Shown: in pieces, positions 5,314 through 13,572 of the stretch
Position numbering within the stretch: the first letter of the stretch is position 1
Layout: each line of letters starts with the position of its first letter
Position numbers and translations under genes: made by a program
Notes under the pieces: generated by a model
The model's database searches: none
Told to the model about the DNA's origin: nothing
The model's input: the letters and a program-made list of their open reading frames with translations, nothing else
NCBI GenBank assembly: GCA_937892925.1
Contig: CALBHX010000073.1
Coordinates: 1-13,730, forward strand
DNA: 13,730 bases
Source: an uncultured Lentisphaeraceae bacterium
Lineage (GTDB): Bacteria > Verrucomicrobiota > Kiritimatiellia > RFP12 > DVOR01
Reading direction: 5' to 3'

Positions 5314-7845
5314 ATGGACATGAATCAAATGACGGAACGTTTGCGCGAGGCATTGACTTTAGCGCAACAGGAGGGGATCCGCCGGCAACAACAAACGGTC
5401 GAACCGGAACATGTGTTGTGGGCATTGTTGGCACAGGAAAAGGGGTTGGCCGGTAGCTTGTTGACTAAATGTGGAGTGTCGCTGGATGTGGCGCGGGCAA
5501 GAGTTGAGGAAGCGATGGCACGTTTGCCGCGTGTAACGGGAGCTATGGAAGCGAATAAGGTCTATGTGTCGCAGGCGCTCAATGAGGTGCTTGTAGATGC
5601 GTTTGACCGGGCAAAACAGATGGGTGACGAGTATGTCTCGGTGGAGCATGTACTGCTGGCTATGGCGAAGCGTGTTGCACTTCTGAAGTCGCTTGGGGTT
5701 ACGGAGGAGTTGTTGCTGAAGGCTCTGAAGGAAGTCCGTGGTAATCAGCGGATTACGAGTGAAAATCCTGAAGAAAGTTATGAAGCGCTGAAGAAGTATG
5801 GGCAGGATTTGGTGGAGCTCGCTCGTAAAGGTAAGTTGGATCCGGTCATTGGCCGTGATACGGAGATTCGTGACGTTATCCGGATTTTGTCGCGTAAAAC
5901 GAAGAACAATCCTGTTCTGATTGGTGAGCCAGGAGTAGGCAAAACCGCTATTGTTGAGGGATTGGCACAGCGTATCGTCCGGGGTGATGTGCCGGAAGGG
6001 CTGAAGGATCATACAATTTTTGCACTGGATATGACGGCGTTGATGGCAGGCGCGAAGTATCGGGGTGATTTTGAGGAGCGGTTGAAAGCCGTTTTGAAAG
6101 AAATCAAGTCCAGTGAAGGGCGTATCATTCTTTTTATTGATGAGATTCATACGATTGTTGGAGCTGGAAAAACGGAAGGCTCAAGCGATGCGGGAAATAT
6201 GCTCAAGCCTATGCTAGCTCGTGGCGAATTGCATTGTATCGGTGCGACAACGCTGGCGGAGCACAGGCTGTATATGGAAAAGGATAAAGCGCTTGAACGG
6301 CGGTTCCAACCGGTTATGGTCGCGGCACCTTCAGTCGAAGATACGATTAGTATTCTGCGTGGGTTAAAAGAAAAGTTTGAGGCACATCACAACGTTCGGA
6401 TTTTGGACGCGGCATTGGTGAATGCTGCGGTATTGAGTGACCGGTATATTCAAGACCGCTTTTTGCCGGATAAGGCGATTGACCTATTGGATGAGGCGTG
6501 CGCGGCTATTCGCACGGAGATGGACTCTATGCCTGCAGAATTGGACGAGTTGAGCCGCCGTGTGATGCGGCTGGAAATTGAGGAAGCGGCGCTTGCCAAG
6601 GAGAAAGACGAAGCCTCCAAGAAACGTTTGGAGGAGTTGCGTAAAGAATTGGCAGATGAGAAAGCAAAAGCAGATGCCTTGAAAGCAAAGTGGCAGGAGG
6701 AGAAGAAGGCACACGAAGCGTCCAAAGACTTGCGGGCAAAGCTAGACGGGGCGCGGCATGAGTTGGAGATGGCTCAGCGTAAGTATGATTATGCGCGGGC
6801 AGGTGAGCTGCAATATAAAGTCATTCCTGAATTGGAAGCGAAGTTGAAAGCTGCGGCTAAGAATGATACATCTGCCATGTTACGAGAAGTCGTTGGGCCA
6901 GAAGAGATTGCCGAGGCGGTAAGCCGGTGGTCGGGTATTCCAGTGGCCAAGTTACTCGAGGGTGAACGTGAGAAACTGTTGGGTATGGCAGATGTACTTA
7001 AAACCAAGGTTATCGGGCAGGATGAAGCCGTTGATGCGGTGGCAGATGCTGTTTTGCGGGCACGTGCCGGGATTAAAAACCGCCAGAAACCAATCGGAGC
7101 ATTTTTGTTCCTTGGCCCAACCGGCGTTGGAAAAACAGAGCTTGCGCGCGTTTTGGCAGAACAATTGTTTGACAGTCGTGATGCTATGACCCGGATTGAC
7201 ATGTCCGAGTATATGGAAAAACACAGTGTAAGCCGTTTGGTCGGTGCGCCTCCTGGTTACGTTGGTTACGAAGAGGGGGGGCAACTGACGGAGGCCGTTC
7301 GCAGAAAACCCTACAGTGTCGTTTTGTTGGATGAAATTGAGAAAGCGCATCCGGATGTCTTTAAACTCTTCTTACAGGTTTTTGATGACGGTCGTTTGAC
7401 AGACAACAAGGGCACGGTTGTAAGTTTTAAGAATACGTTGATCATCATGACTTCGAATCTCGGTAGCGATCTTATCGCGAATGCCGAGAAGGATGAGAAG
7501 AGCGAGAAGGATGTCCAAGCGTTGGTTGACTCGTTGTTGAAAACGAAATTCCCGCCTGAGTTTCTTAACCGAATTGACGAGACATTGATCTTTAAACCGT
7601 TGTCAAAAGCGAGTTTGACGAAGATTGTTGATCTGCAACTGGCTGATTTGGCGGCGCGGCTTGCCGATCAGGATCTGGAGCTTAAAGTTTCAGATGCTAC
7701 AAAGCAAGCGTTGATTGATGAAGGATATGATCCAGACTTTGGCGCTCGTCCGCTCCGGCGAGTCATACAGCGGCGGTTGGAAACGCCTATCGCGCGTGAT
7801 ATCATTGCCGGAAAATATCCGCCTGGATCAACGATTGAGGTGTAA
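5314..7845 (+). CDS. clpB: ATP-dependent disaggregase ClpB
   Basis: An 843-aa Hsp100 hexameric chaperone that, with DnaK, pulls polypeptides out of cytoplasmic aggregates. Domains in order: double Clp-N repeat (about 1-145); first AAA+ domain (about 160-400) with Walker A GEPGVGKT (204-211), pore-loop Tyr in AGAKYRGDF (Y249), Walker B FIDE (274-277) and arginine finger region LERRF (327-331); coiled-coil middle domain (about 405-520), whose length marks ClpB rather than ClpA or ClpC; second AAA+ domain (about 560-843) with Walker A GPTGVGKT (601-608), pore loop GYVGYEEGG (648-656), Walker B LLDE (671-674) and sensor-2 GARP (810-813). No ClpP-binding loop is seen. All key residues are intact and the length is normal (about 860). 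ATG 5314 is set by AGGAGG 9 nt upstream and the usual MDMN start. It is a single-gene unit followed by a strong terminator; a sigma54-like promoter precedes it. Confidence 0.98.
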   Translation: MDMNQMTERLREALTLAQQEGIRRQQQTVEPEHVLWALLAQEKGLAGSLLTKCGVSLDVARARVEEAMARLPRVTGAMEANKVYVSQALNEVLVDAFDRAKQMGDEYVSVEHVLLAMAKRVALLKSLGVTEELLLKALKEVRGNQRITSENPEESYEALKKYGQDLVELARKGKLDPVIGRDTEIRDVIRILSRKTKNNPVLIGEPGVGKTAIVEGLAQRIVRGDVPEGLKDHTIFALDMTALMAGAKYRGDFEERLKAVLKEIKSSEGRIILFIDEIHTIVGAGKTEGSSDAGNMLKPMLARGELHCIGATTLAEHRLYMEKDKALERRFQPVMVAAPSVEDTISILRGLKEKFEAHHNVRILDAALVNAAVLSDRYIQDRFLPDKAIDLLDEACAAIRTEMDSMPAELDELSRRVMRLEIEEAALAKEKDEASKKRLEELRKELADEKAKADALKAKWQEEKKAHEASKDLRAKLDGARHELEMAQRKYDYARAGELQYKVIPELEAKLKAAAKNDTSAMLREVVGPEEIAEAVSRWSGIPVAKLLEGEREKLLGMADVLKTKVIGQDEAVDAVADAVLRARAGIKNRQKPIGAFLFLGPTGVGKTELARVLAEQLFDSRDAMTRIDMSEYMEKHSVSRLVGAPPGYVGYEEGGQLTEAVRRKPYSVVLLDEIEKAHPDVFKLFLQVFDDGRLTDNKGTVVSFKNTLIIMTSNLGSDLIANAEKDEKSEKDVQALVDSLLKTKFPPEFLNRIDETLIFKPLSKASLTKIVDLQLADLAARLADQDLELKVSDATKQALIDEGYDPDFGARPLRRVIQRRLETPIARDIIAGKYPPGSTIEV

Positions 7846-7872
7846 TACACCTGTGTTGACCAGATGCACAAT

Positions 7873-7916
7873 CACACAGCGAACCATTGTAATTGATGGT
7901 TCGCTGTGTGGTTTTT
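7873..7916 (+). terminator. Intrinsic terminator of clpB
   Basis: A perfect 15-bp stem (7873-7887 CACACAGCGAACCAT with 7896-7910), an 8-nt loop and a run of five T at 7912-7916. It starts 28 nt after the clpB stop. On the minus strand the hairpin also forms downstream of the convergent VWA gene, but without a following T-run there, so it is mainly a plus-strand terminator. Confidence 0.9.
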
Positions 7917-7954
7917 ATGGGCGTTCCTAAACAATGCTTGAGATGATCGACCGA

Positions 7955-9751
7955 TCAAAGATCATACGGGTTGGGAATGGTATATTGTTGCGAAAGTGTG
8001 TTGATCTTTTGCAAAACTACAGGAGAGAGCGTTTCGGCGTATTCCGCCACCAAATCAAACATTGCACGTTCTGCCCACAATCGCCGTAAATCCTGACGGG
8101 TTGATATTGCCTCTTGGAACGTGAAGGAGAATACGGCATTGTAAGGTTGTGTAGCGGAGACACCTTGTAATTGGCAGGTAACGGTTTTTGTTGCTTTTGG
8201 GACACGTCCATACACAACAAGTGGGCGGTCGGCATATAACGGGGTTAATTTTTGTGGATGGATTTCTCCGCCGCTTGTGGTGTCGAATAGTAAGGAAATA
8301 TTTTGCATAACAGGATTTCGAATGGAATCCAATACGGAGGTTAGCTCTTTTGAAAATCCTACTTTCTCGCCAGAGAAAATGACACTTTCGCCTCGATTAG
8401 CGTAGCAAAGCATGTCCAAAAAGTAATGGCTTTTTGCTTTTATCCCGAATGCATAAATGGAAATTCGGCCTTGATTAAGGCGTGTAAATTCTCCAATGAT
8501 TTTTGTTGGGTTTCGCAAACCTGTAGTTGGTTCGCCGTCTGTAACAATAACAGCGAACAGGGGGCGTCTATTCTCTTGTGGCATGGAAAATAAATCTTTT
8601 AGTAAGAGAAACAAGTCAGTACTACCGCGCGCTCGCAGTGAGTCGATAAAGGTTTCTGTTTGAATCCGTGTCGTTGGGTCGAATGTAAGCCATGTTCCAG
8701 ATGGCGTAAGGGTTGTATTACGAAACGCAAAGATATTAAATCGATCGCCAAAACGCAAGGTGTTAAAAAGCGCAGTCTTTAATGCGGCCTTGCTTCGGTT
8801 TAATTGGTCTTGTTTGATAGATCCTGAGATGTCTTGAATAAAAATTACATCTTTTGGCATCACAGGCAAGGCGCTAGCAGTTTTTCGTGTGATGTTTAGA
8901 CGAAAGTAACGATAGTGTGAGTCGTCAGGTGATTCATAAGTGGAGAGCGACAAGTCGAGACAATCGTCAATGGCTTGGCTTGTTGTTTCGAATCTAGGGT
9001 TTTGCGATGAGGGGGTTAAGATGTTTTGAATCGTTTGTTCTGTTATTTTCGCAGTGAGTGAAGATGTGCTGTTACCTTGGCCGTCGTTTTCGGGTTGGAT
9101 TGGGAGAGGTGGTGGTGAGGTCAACTTGTTGACGATTATGGATGCATTCAACTTTTGGGCTTGAGCAAGAGTAAATTCTTCTCCAGACGGGGGTGCTTCT
9201 ACAGGGATGGTTTCAACAGCTGAGGTTAGATCCGGAGCGTTTGGTATTCGGTGTTGAGTAGCATCGATGATCCAGCGGGGCGATGGATTAGTCTTTACTG
9301 TGAAAGGCGTTTCAGGGATAAACGCGATAATTTGTCGAGGCGGAGCAGAAGTGAGTTGTGGTAAAGAAGTCGGCTCTGCAAAAAAAAGTGCAGATGTCTG
9401 AATGTTCGCAGGAATAATTGGAATCTCTGGAGATGTTGGCTCGGCAATCCGTACATCCTGTGCGCGTGTTGGGAGTGTAGATCCTATGGCTTCGGCTTCT
9501 TTTTTCGGATTCGGGGGTATTGCTGAGGGTGCCTGCACTAAGTCCGTTTTTCGAACAAATGCTTCAATACGAACGGGCGGTAAGTTTTGTGGCGTGATAT
9601 GTGCTTTAGAAACATGACTTGGGGGCTCCACCCTCATTTCTCCAAAGCAATACATCAAGCCGAAATGGAAGACGCTTGACAAGACAATGGATATGAACAG
9701 TACGAATGTATGCCGTGCTAATCCAAGTCCATTGTCTTCAAGTGTGTCCAT
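7955..9751 (-). CDS. Membrane-anchored von Willebrand factor A (VWA) domain protein
   Basis: About 598 aa from ATG 9751. Layout: a short cytoplasmic N-terminus, one transmembrane helix (about 13-37, FVLFISIVLSSVFHFGL), a long Pro/Ser/Thr-rich linker of about 250 residues, then a VWA domain (about 300-480) and a C-terminal beta-rich region ending in a helical LWAERAMFDL segment. The MIDAS metal site is complete: D307-x-S309-x-S311 (DISGS), T378 (GSTD) and D405 (TDGEP), so Mg-dependent ligand binding is likely. The C-terminal part recalls inter-alpha-trypsin-inhibitor-like VWA proteins, without a VIT domain being evident. The longer reading from TTG 9775 has no ribosome binding site; ATG 9751 has AAGGA about 12 nt upstream. 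It follows secA by 24 nt, so the two are probably cotranscribed. The short-TM-proline linker topology resembles TonB, but there is no TonB C-terminal domain. The ligand and role are unknown. Confidence 0.85.
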   Translation of the reverse strand: MDTLEDNGLGLARHTFVLFISIVLSSVFHFGLMYCFGEMRVEPPSHVSKAHITPQNLPPVRIEAFVRKTDLVQAPSAIPPNPKKEAEAIGSTLPTRAQDVRIAEPTSPEIPIIPANIQTSALFFAEPTSLPQLTSAPPRQIIAFIPETPFTVKTNPSPRWIIDATQHRIPNAPDLTSAVETIPVEAPPSGEEFTLAQAQKLNASIIVNKLTSPPPLPIQPENDGQGNSTSSLTAKITEQTIQNILTPSSQNPRFETTSQAIDDCLDLSLSTYESPDDSHYRYFRLNITRKTASALPVMPKDVIFIQDISGSIKQDQLNRSKAALKTALFNTLRFGDRFNIFAFRNTTLTPSGTWLTFDPTTRIQTETFIDSLRARGSTDLFLLLKDLFSMPQENRRPLFAVIVTDGEPTTGLRNPTKIIGEFTRLNQGRISIYAFGIKAKSHYFLDMLCYANRGESVIFSGEKVGFSKELTSVLDSIRNPVMQNISLLFDTTSGGEIHPQKLTPLYADRPLVVYGRVPKATKTVTCQLQGVSATQPYNAVFSFTFQEAISTRQDLRRLWAERAMFDLVAEYAETLSPVVLQKINTLSQQYTIPNPYDL

Positions 9752-9775
9752 TGCCAGGTGTAATCCTTGATACAA

Positions 9776-12700
9776 TTAACGACCACAGCAATTTTTGTAC
9801 TTTTTCCCTGACCCGCAGGGGCAGGGTGCATTTCTTCCGATTTTCTCGTGCTCCATGGGCTGTGGTGTAATGGGTGCCGATTTAGGATGCATTCCGAGGG
9901 AATTCATAAGCGCCTCCAAGGAACCCTCGGAGGGGAGCGTTGTCTCCGTTTCCGGTTCTGCCAACCCAGGGACTGTAATGGTAAAGGATGAGGGTATTTG
10001 CGGTTTGGACGATTCCTCAGGTAAGGAGGCTGTGAGATCTCCCAACTCCTGATGTTCCGCGTGAGTCTGGCTTGCGGCTCGTTCACGCATGGCAAGATAA
10101 GCCTCAACGTTGGTCGTCGTGGTAAACGCCGCGCGAATGATACCTAATTTGATGGTGCCCATTAAATCAGAAAACATTTCGAAGGCTTCACGTTTATACT
10201 CCACCAACGGATCCCGTTGGCCATATCCGCGCAGACTGACACTACGGCGAAGGTCATCCATGGCTGCCAGGAACTTTTGCCATTCTTCATCAATTGCGGT
10301 TAGACAAACCATTCGCTCAAGCATAGGTAACGCTTCTGGAATTTCTCCCTCACATTTTGCATTGTAGGCAGCTTCCACACGTTTAAATAAGGCTGTCGCT
10401 GCTTCCTGAGGTTTACCGACCCAGGCTTTACATTCTGTTTCGGTGCAGGATATAGGGAAATTATGCATCCACTCGATTAAGTCTGCGATATGTGCATTTT
10501 TGACATCCGTGAGGAAAACTTCACAGCGATCAGCAATCACGTCATTGAATACATCAAGAATTCGTTCATGTGCGGCACCTGCCTGCATCAGGACTTCCTG
10601 GCGAAGACCGTAGATGATGGTGCGTTGCTTATTCATAACATCGTCATATTGTAAAGTGCGCTTACGAATTGAAAAGTTTTGCTCTTCGACTTTTCGTTGC
10701 GCACGTTCAACTGTGTGGTTGAGCCAGCGATGTTCAATTGCTTCGCCCTCTTTTAAGCCCAAACGGGTCATCATTCCGGCCAGCCGATCGCTCCCGAACA
10801 AACGCATCAGGTTGTCCTCGAGCGAGAGATAGAATCGACTGGCTCCTGGGTCGCCTTGACGCGAACACCGTCCACGTAACTGCCGATCAATTCGGCGCGA
10901 TTCATGTCGTTCTGAAGCGATCACGTATAACCCACTTGGGCGCTCCTCTAGAAGTTTTCGGAGTGTTTTGTGCTCACCTTTTGGAACACTGTCCAATGTC
11001 AGTGTCTTATCCCGTATCTGCTCCTCCGTCATCCAGACCACGCCTGGCCCAAGTTTGATGTCGGTTCCACGTCCAGCCATGTTTGTTGCAATGGTTACAG
11101 CTCCCGGCTGTCCGGCCAACGCAACGATCTCTGCTTCTTTAGCATGATTTTTGGCGTTTAAGACATTGTGTGGGATACCGGCCATTCGAAGCATTCGACT
11201 GAGGACTTCCGAGGTGTCTACTGTAACAGTTCCGAGCAGTACCGGCTGTCTTCGTTCATGCGCTGTACGAACTTCATCAATGATGGCACGATATTTTTCA
11301 CGCTGCGTCTTATAAATCAGATCATTTCCGTCAAGTCGTCGAACAGGACGGTTTGTGGGAATGGCAACGACATCCAACCTGTAAATGTCGTTAAATTCGG
11401 CGGCTTCTGTTTCGGCCGTTCCGGTCATACCTGAAAGCTTTTTATATAGGCGGAAATAATTCTGAATCGTAATGGTGGCGAGAGTCTGAGTTTCACGTTC
11501 GATATCTACATTTTCTTTAGCTTCAACGGCTTGGTGAAGCCCCTCACTCCATCTTCGTCCTGGTAAAATACGCCCGGTGAACTCATCAACGATCATCACC
11601 TTATTGTCTTGTACCACGTATTCCTCATCGCGATTGTAAAGTGCATAGGCACGGAGTAGCTGATCAACAACATGCAGGCGTTCGCTTTTGGCGGAAAAAT
11701 TTTCTTGGATCTCGCGGCGTTTCGCTGTTTTGGCTTCTTCATCTAACGATGTGTTTCCCTCTAGAGCAGCCAATTGCCCGGGTAAATCCGGCATGACATA
11801 CATGTCCGGGTCATCGGGCGAAATAAACTTTACCCCCTTGTCGGTCAAAGCAACTTCGCGGGTCTTTTCATCGATAGTGAAGAGCAGGATTTCTTTCAAG
11901 TCGCGCGCTTCATGCTTGCGCATGTCGGTTAACATCATGCTCTCAACTTGTTCATGCAGTCGGCGAATGGCGGGATCTTCAATTAAATGTTGAAATTGTT
12001 TATTCTTTGGCGTTCCGTGATAGACCTGATAGAGCTTACGCATGGCAATATCGGGCTGGTTCTCTGCAAGTGCCTGCTTTGCTTCTGAGATTAACTGGGT
12101 ACAAATTCTAGTTTGTTCACGGAACACGCGTTCAACACGGGGCTTTTGCGCAACGTATTCACCAGAGGCTGAACGTTGCGCTGGTCCGGAAATGATCAAT
12201 GGGGTACGCGCTTCGTCAATCAGAATGGAGTCGACTTCATCCACAATAGCAAAAGCATGCCCACGTTGAACTACTTGGGCGGGATCAGTTGCCATGCCGT
12301 TATCACGCAGGTAATCAAATCCGAATTCGCTGTTGGTACCATAGGTGATGTCACAGGCGTACTGTTCTCGGCGTTCCGCAGGCCCCATGGTGTTTTGGAT
12401 GCACCCCACTGTCAACCCAAGATAAGTAAAGAGATGCCCCATGAATTGAGCATCGCGCCGAGCCAGGTAGTCGTTGACTGTAACCAGATGCGCGGCTCCA
12501 CCGGAGAGGGCGTTCAGGTAAAGCGGGAACGTCGCCACTAGGGTTTTACCTTCACCGGTTTGCATCTCGGCAATTTTACCCTGATGAAGCACAATACCTC
12601 CGATAATTTGGACATCGAAGGGAATCATATTCCATGTGAGCTCATGGCCACAGACCATGCAGGTGCTGCCTACGAGCCGCCGACAGGCATTCTTCACAGT

Positions 12701-12901
12701 GGCATAAGCCTCTGGAAGTAGCTCGTCAAGTGTTTCTCCTTTTGCAAAACGATCGCGGAAAAGTTTGGTTTTGGCTTTCAACTCCTCATCGGAAAGCGCC
12801 TGATACTGCTCTTCTAGTAGATTGATCTTTCGAACCAACGGCATCAATTTACGAATGTCGCGCTGGTTTTTGGTTCCAAAGATAAGCTTTAACAGATTCA
12901 T
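9776..12901 (-). CDS. secA: Protein translocase ATPase SecA
   Basis: SecA drives preproteins through SecYEG at the inner membrane by ATP hydrolysis. The protein has about 1041 aa from ATG 12901 (residue numbers from there). It shows the N-terminal MNLLKLIFGTKNQRDIRKL helix, the Walker A region AEMQTGEGKT (about 111-120), TVNDYLARRDA, TYGTNSEFGFDYLRDN, the Walker B/DEAD-like DEVDSILIDEARTPLI (about 221-236), EEYVVQDNKVMIVDEFTGR, the second NBD with TNMAGRGTDIKLG and QLRGRCSRQGDPG, and a C-terminal zinc site CPCGSGKKYKNCC (C1027, C1029, C1038, C1039). It is about 140 aa longer than E. coli SecA; part of this is a Lys/Glu-rich insert after IISGPAQ, common in PVC, Chlamydiae and Bacteroidota. ATG 12901 is preferred over TTG 12916 and ATG 12910 because GAGG at 12912-12915 sits 9 nt upstream. 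It is first in a unit with the VWA gene. Confidence 0.97.
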   Translation of the reverse strand: MNLLKLIFGTKNQRDIRKLMPLVRKINLLEEQYQALSDEELKAKTKLFRDRFAKGETLDELLPEAYATVKNACRRLVGSTCMVCGHELTWNMIPFDVQIIGGIVLHQGKIAEMQTGEGKTLVATFPLYLNALSGGAAHLVTVNDYLARRDAQFMGHLFTYLGLTVGCIQNTMGPAERREQYACDITYGTNSEFGFDYLRDNGMATDPAQVVQRGHAFAIVDEVDSILIDEARTPLIISGPAQRSASGEYVAQKPRVERVFREQTRICTQLISEAKQALAENQPDIAMRKLYQVYHGTPKNKQFQHLIEDPAIRRLHEQVESMMLTDMRKHEARDLKEILLFTIDEKTREVALTDKGVKFISPDDPDMYVMPDLPGQLAALEGNTSLDEEAKTAKRREIQENFSAKSERLHVVDQLLRAYALYNRDEEYVVQDNKVMIVDEFTGRILPGRRWSEGLHQAVEAKENVDIERETQTLATITIQNYFRLYKKLSGMTGTAETEAAEFNDIYRLDVVAIPTNRPVRRLDGNDLIYKTQREKYRAIIDEVRTAHERRQPVLLGTVTVDTSEVLSRMLRMAGIPHNVLNAKNHAKEAEIVALAGQPGAVTIATNMAGRGTDIKLGPGVVWMTEEQIRDKTLTLDSVPKGEHKTLRKLLEERPSGLYVIASERHESRRIDRQLRGRCSRQGDPGASRFYLSLEDNLMRLFGSDRLAGMMTRLGLKEGEAIEHRWLNHTVERAQRKVEEQNFSIRKRTLQYDDVMNKQRTIIYGLRQEVLMQAGAAHERILDVFNDVIADRCEVFLTDVKNAHIADLIEWMHNFPISCTETECKAWVGKPQEAATALFKRVEAAYNAKCEGEIPEALPMLERMVCLTAIDEEWQKFLAAMDDLRRSVSLRGYGQRDPLVEYKREAFEMFSDLMGTIKLGIIRAAFTTTTNVEAYLAMRERAASQTHAEHQELGDLTASLPEESSKPQIPSSFTITVPGLAEPETETTLPSEGSLEALMNSLGMHPKSAPITPQPMEHEKIGRNAPCPCGSGKKYKNCCGR

Positions 12902-12916
12902 TTCACGCATCCTCAA

Positions 12917-13139
12917 TCAAACATGAAGTAATTAGTGTACCAAAGAACACCTACCCATGCAGATAGCTGCGTGTTAGAATCTTCATGTTTCAATTGCCAT
13001 CGAAACGTTCGCATGAGTCTTATTAGCAGGTGGGTATTTCGAGTAGGATGAAGGTTTTCTTGGTGAAGGTCATGACAAGAAGGTGGATTGTTTTGAAGTT
13101 ACTCCGACTTTGAGTGTGATCTGCACTGACTCTTTTTTT
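12917..13139. other. Non-coding region upstream of secA
   Basis: About 220 bp of ordinary composition with no gene. It should hold the secA promoter (minus strand), but I see only weak boxes (for example TACACT on the minus strand near 12935-12942) and do not call one. A perfect 10-bp inverted repeat, AAACATGAAG (12919-12928) and CTTCATGTTT (12981-12990), brackets 52 nt just upstream of the secA start. Near the right end a short, bulged plus-strand hairpin (GAGTGTG 13112-13118 with CAC 13124-13126 and ACTC 13129-13132) is followed by seven T (13133-13139). That is a weak terminator candidate with no obvious gene to serve. Confidence 0.5.
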
Positions 13140-13572
13140 GTATTCAATCAATAGAGATGAGAAAAGAATCAAGTGGTATAAGAATGGAACCAGGAGAGGA
13201 AGATTTGGAGGGGGACGTGAAGAGAGATGGCGGGATGTTGGGGTTAGGGCGGGTTTGAAATGGCGAAGGCTTGGGGGTATGGTTCGGGGCAGAGGTGCCT
13301 TCGAAGGCGGCGCGGGTGAGTGTGAGGGTGGGGCGGTTTGGTCGGCGCCGGGGATGGGGCTTGAAAAGAGGGTTGCGAGGGAGAGACCGTTGTGGATCCA
13401 TTGGACGGAGTGAACGGCGGTGGGGGCGTAGGGCTAGAGGAGGAGGTGATACGCAGGGCGTTAGGGGCGGTTTTTCGGACGAGGAGGGAGAAGAGGGTTG
13501 GGGGCGTAGACAAGCCAGGCGGCTCCGGCGGTTGATGCGGCCTGCCTGATCGGCGGCCAGACGGAGCGCACG
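13140..13572. other. G-rich, strongly skewed non-coding stretch
   Basis: Composition changes sharply here. I counted 64 G against 17 C in 13261-13380, whereas the neighbouring secA region is near balanced. The open frames on either strand are low-complexity (Gly/Arg-rich on plus, Pro/Ser/Arg-rich on minus), as expected from skewed DNA, and none resembles a protein family. A canonical four-run G-quadruplex pattern lies at 13232-13253. I see no repeats long enough to call, no tRNA and no transposase remnant. Confidence 0.55.

Noticed and set aside
5359..6150. Long minus-strand open frame (263 codons) inside clpB
   Set aside because: Antisense shadow of the conserved ClpB frame; its sequence has no family resemblance.
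9752..9775. TTG start for the VWA protein, adding 8 residues
   Set aside because: No ribosome binding site before the TTG; ATG 9751 with upstream AAGGA fits better.
12902..12916. TTG 12916 or ATG 12910 as the secA start
   Set aside because: GAGG at 12912-12915 is correctly spaced only for ATG 12901, and MNLLK matches usual SecA N-termini.
13112..13139. Terminator, or the end of a small RNA, on the plus strand upstream of the G-rich region
   Set aside because: The stem is short with a bulge, and no promoter or RNA family is recognisable before it; kept only as a note in the intergenic entry.
13138..13549. Plus-strand Gly/Arg-rich open frames
   Set aside because: Composition-driven, no domain, no convincing ribosome binding site.
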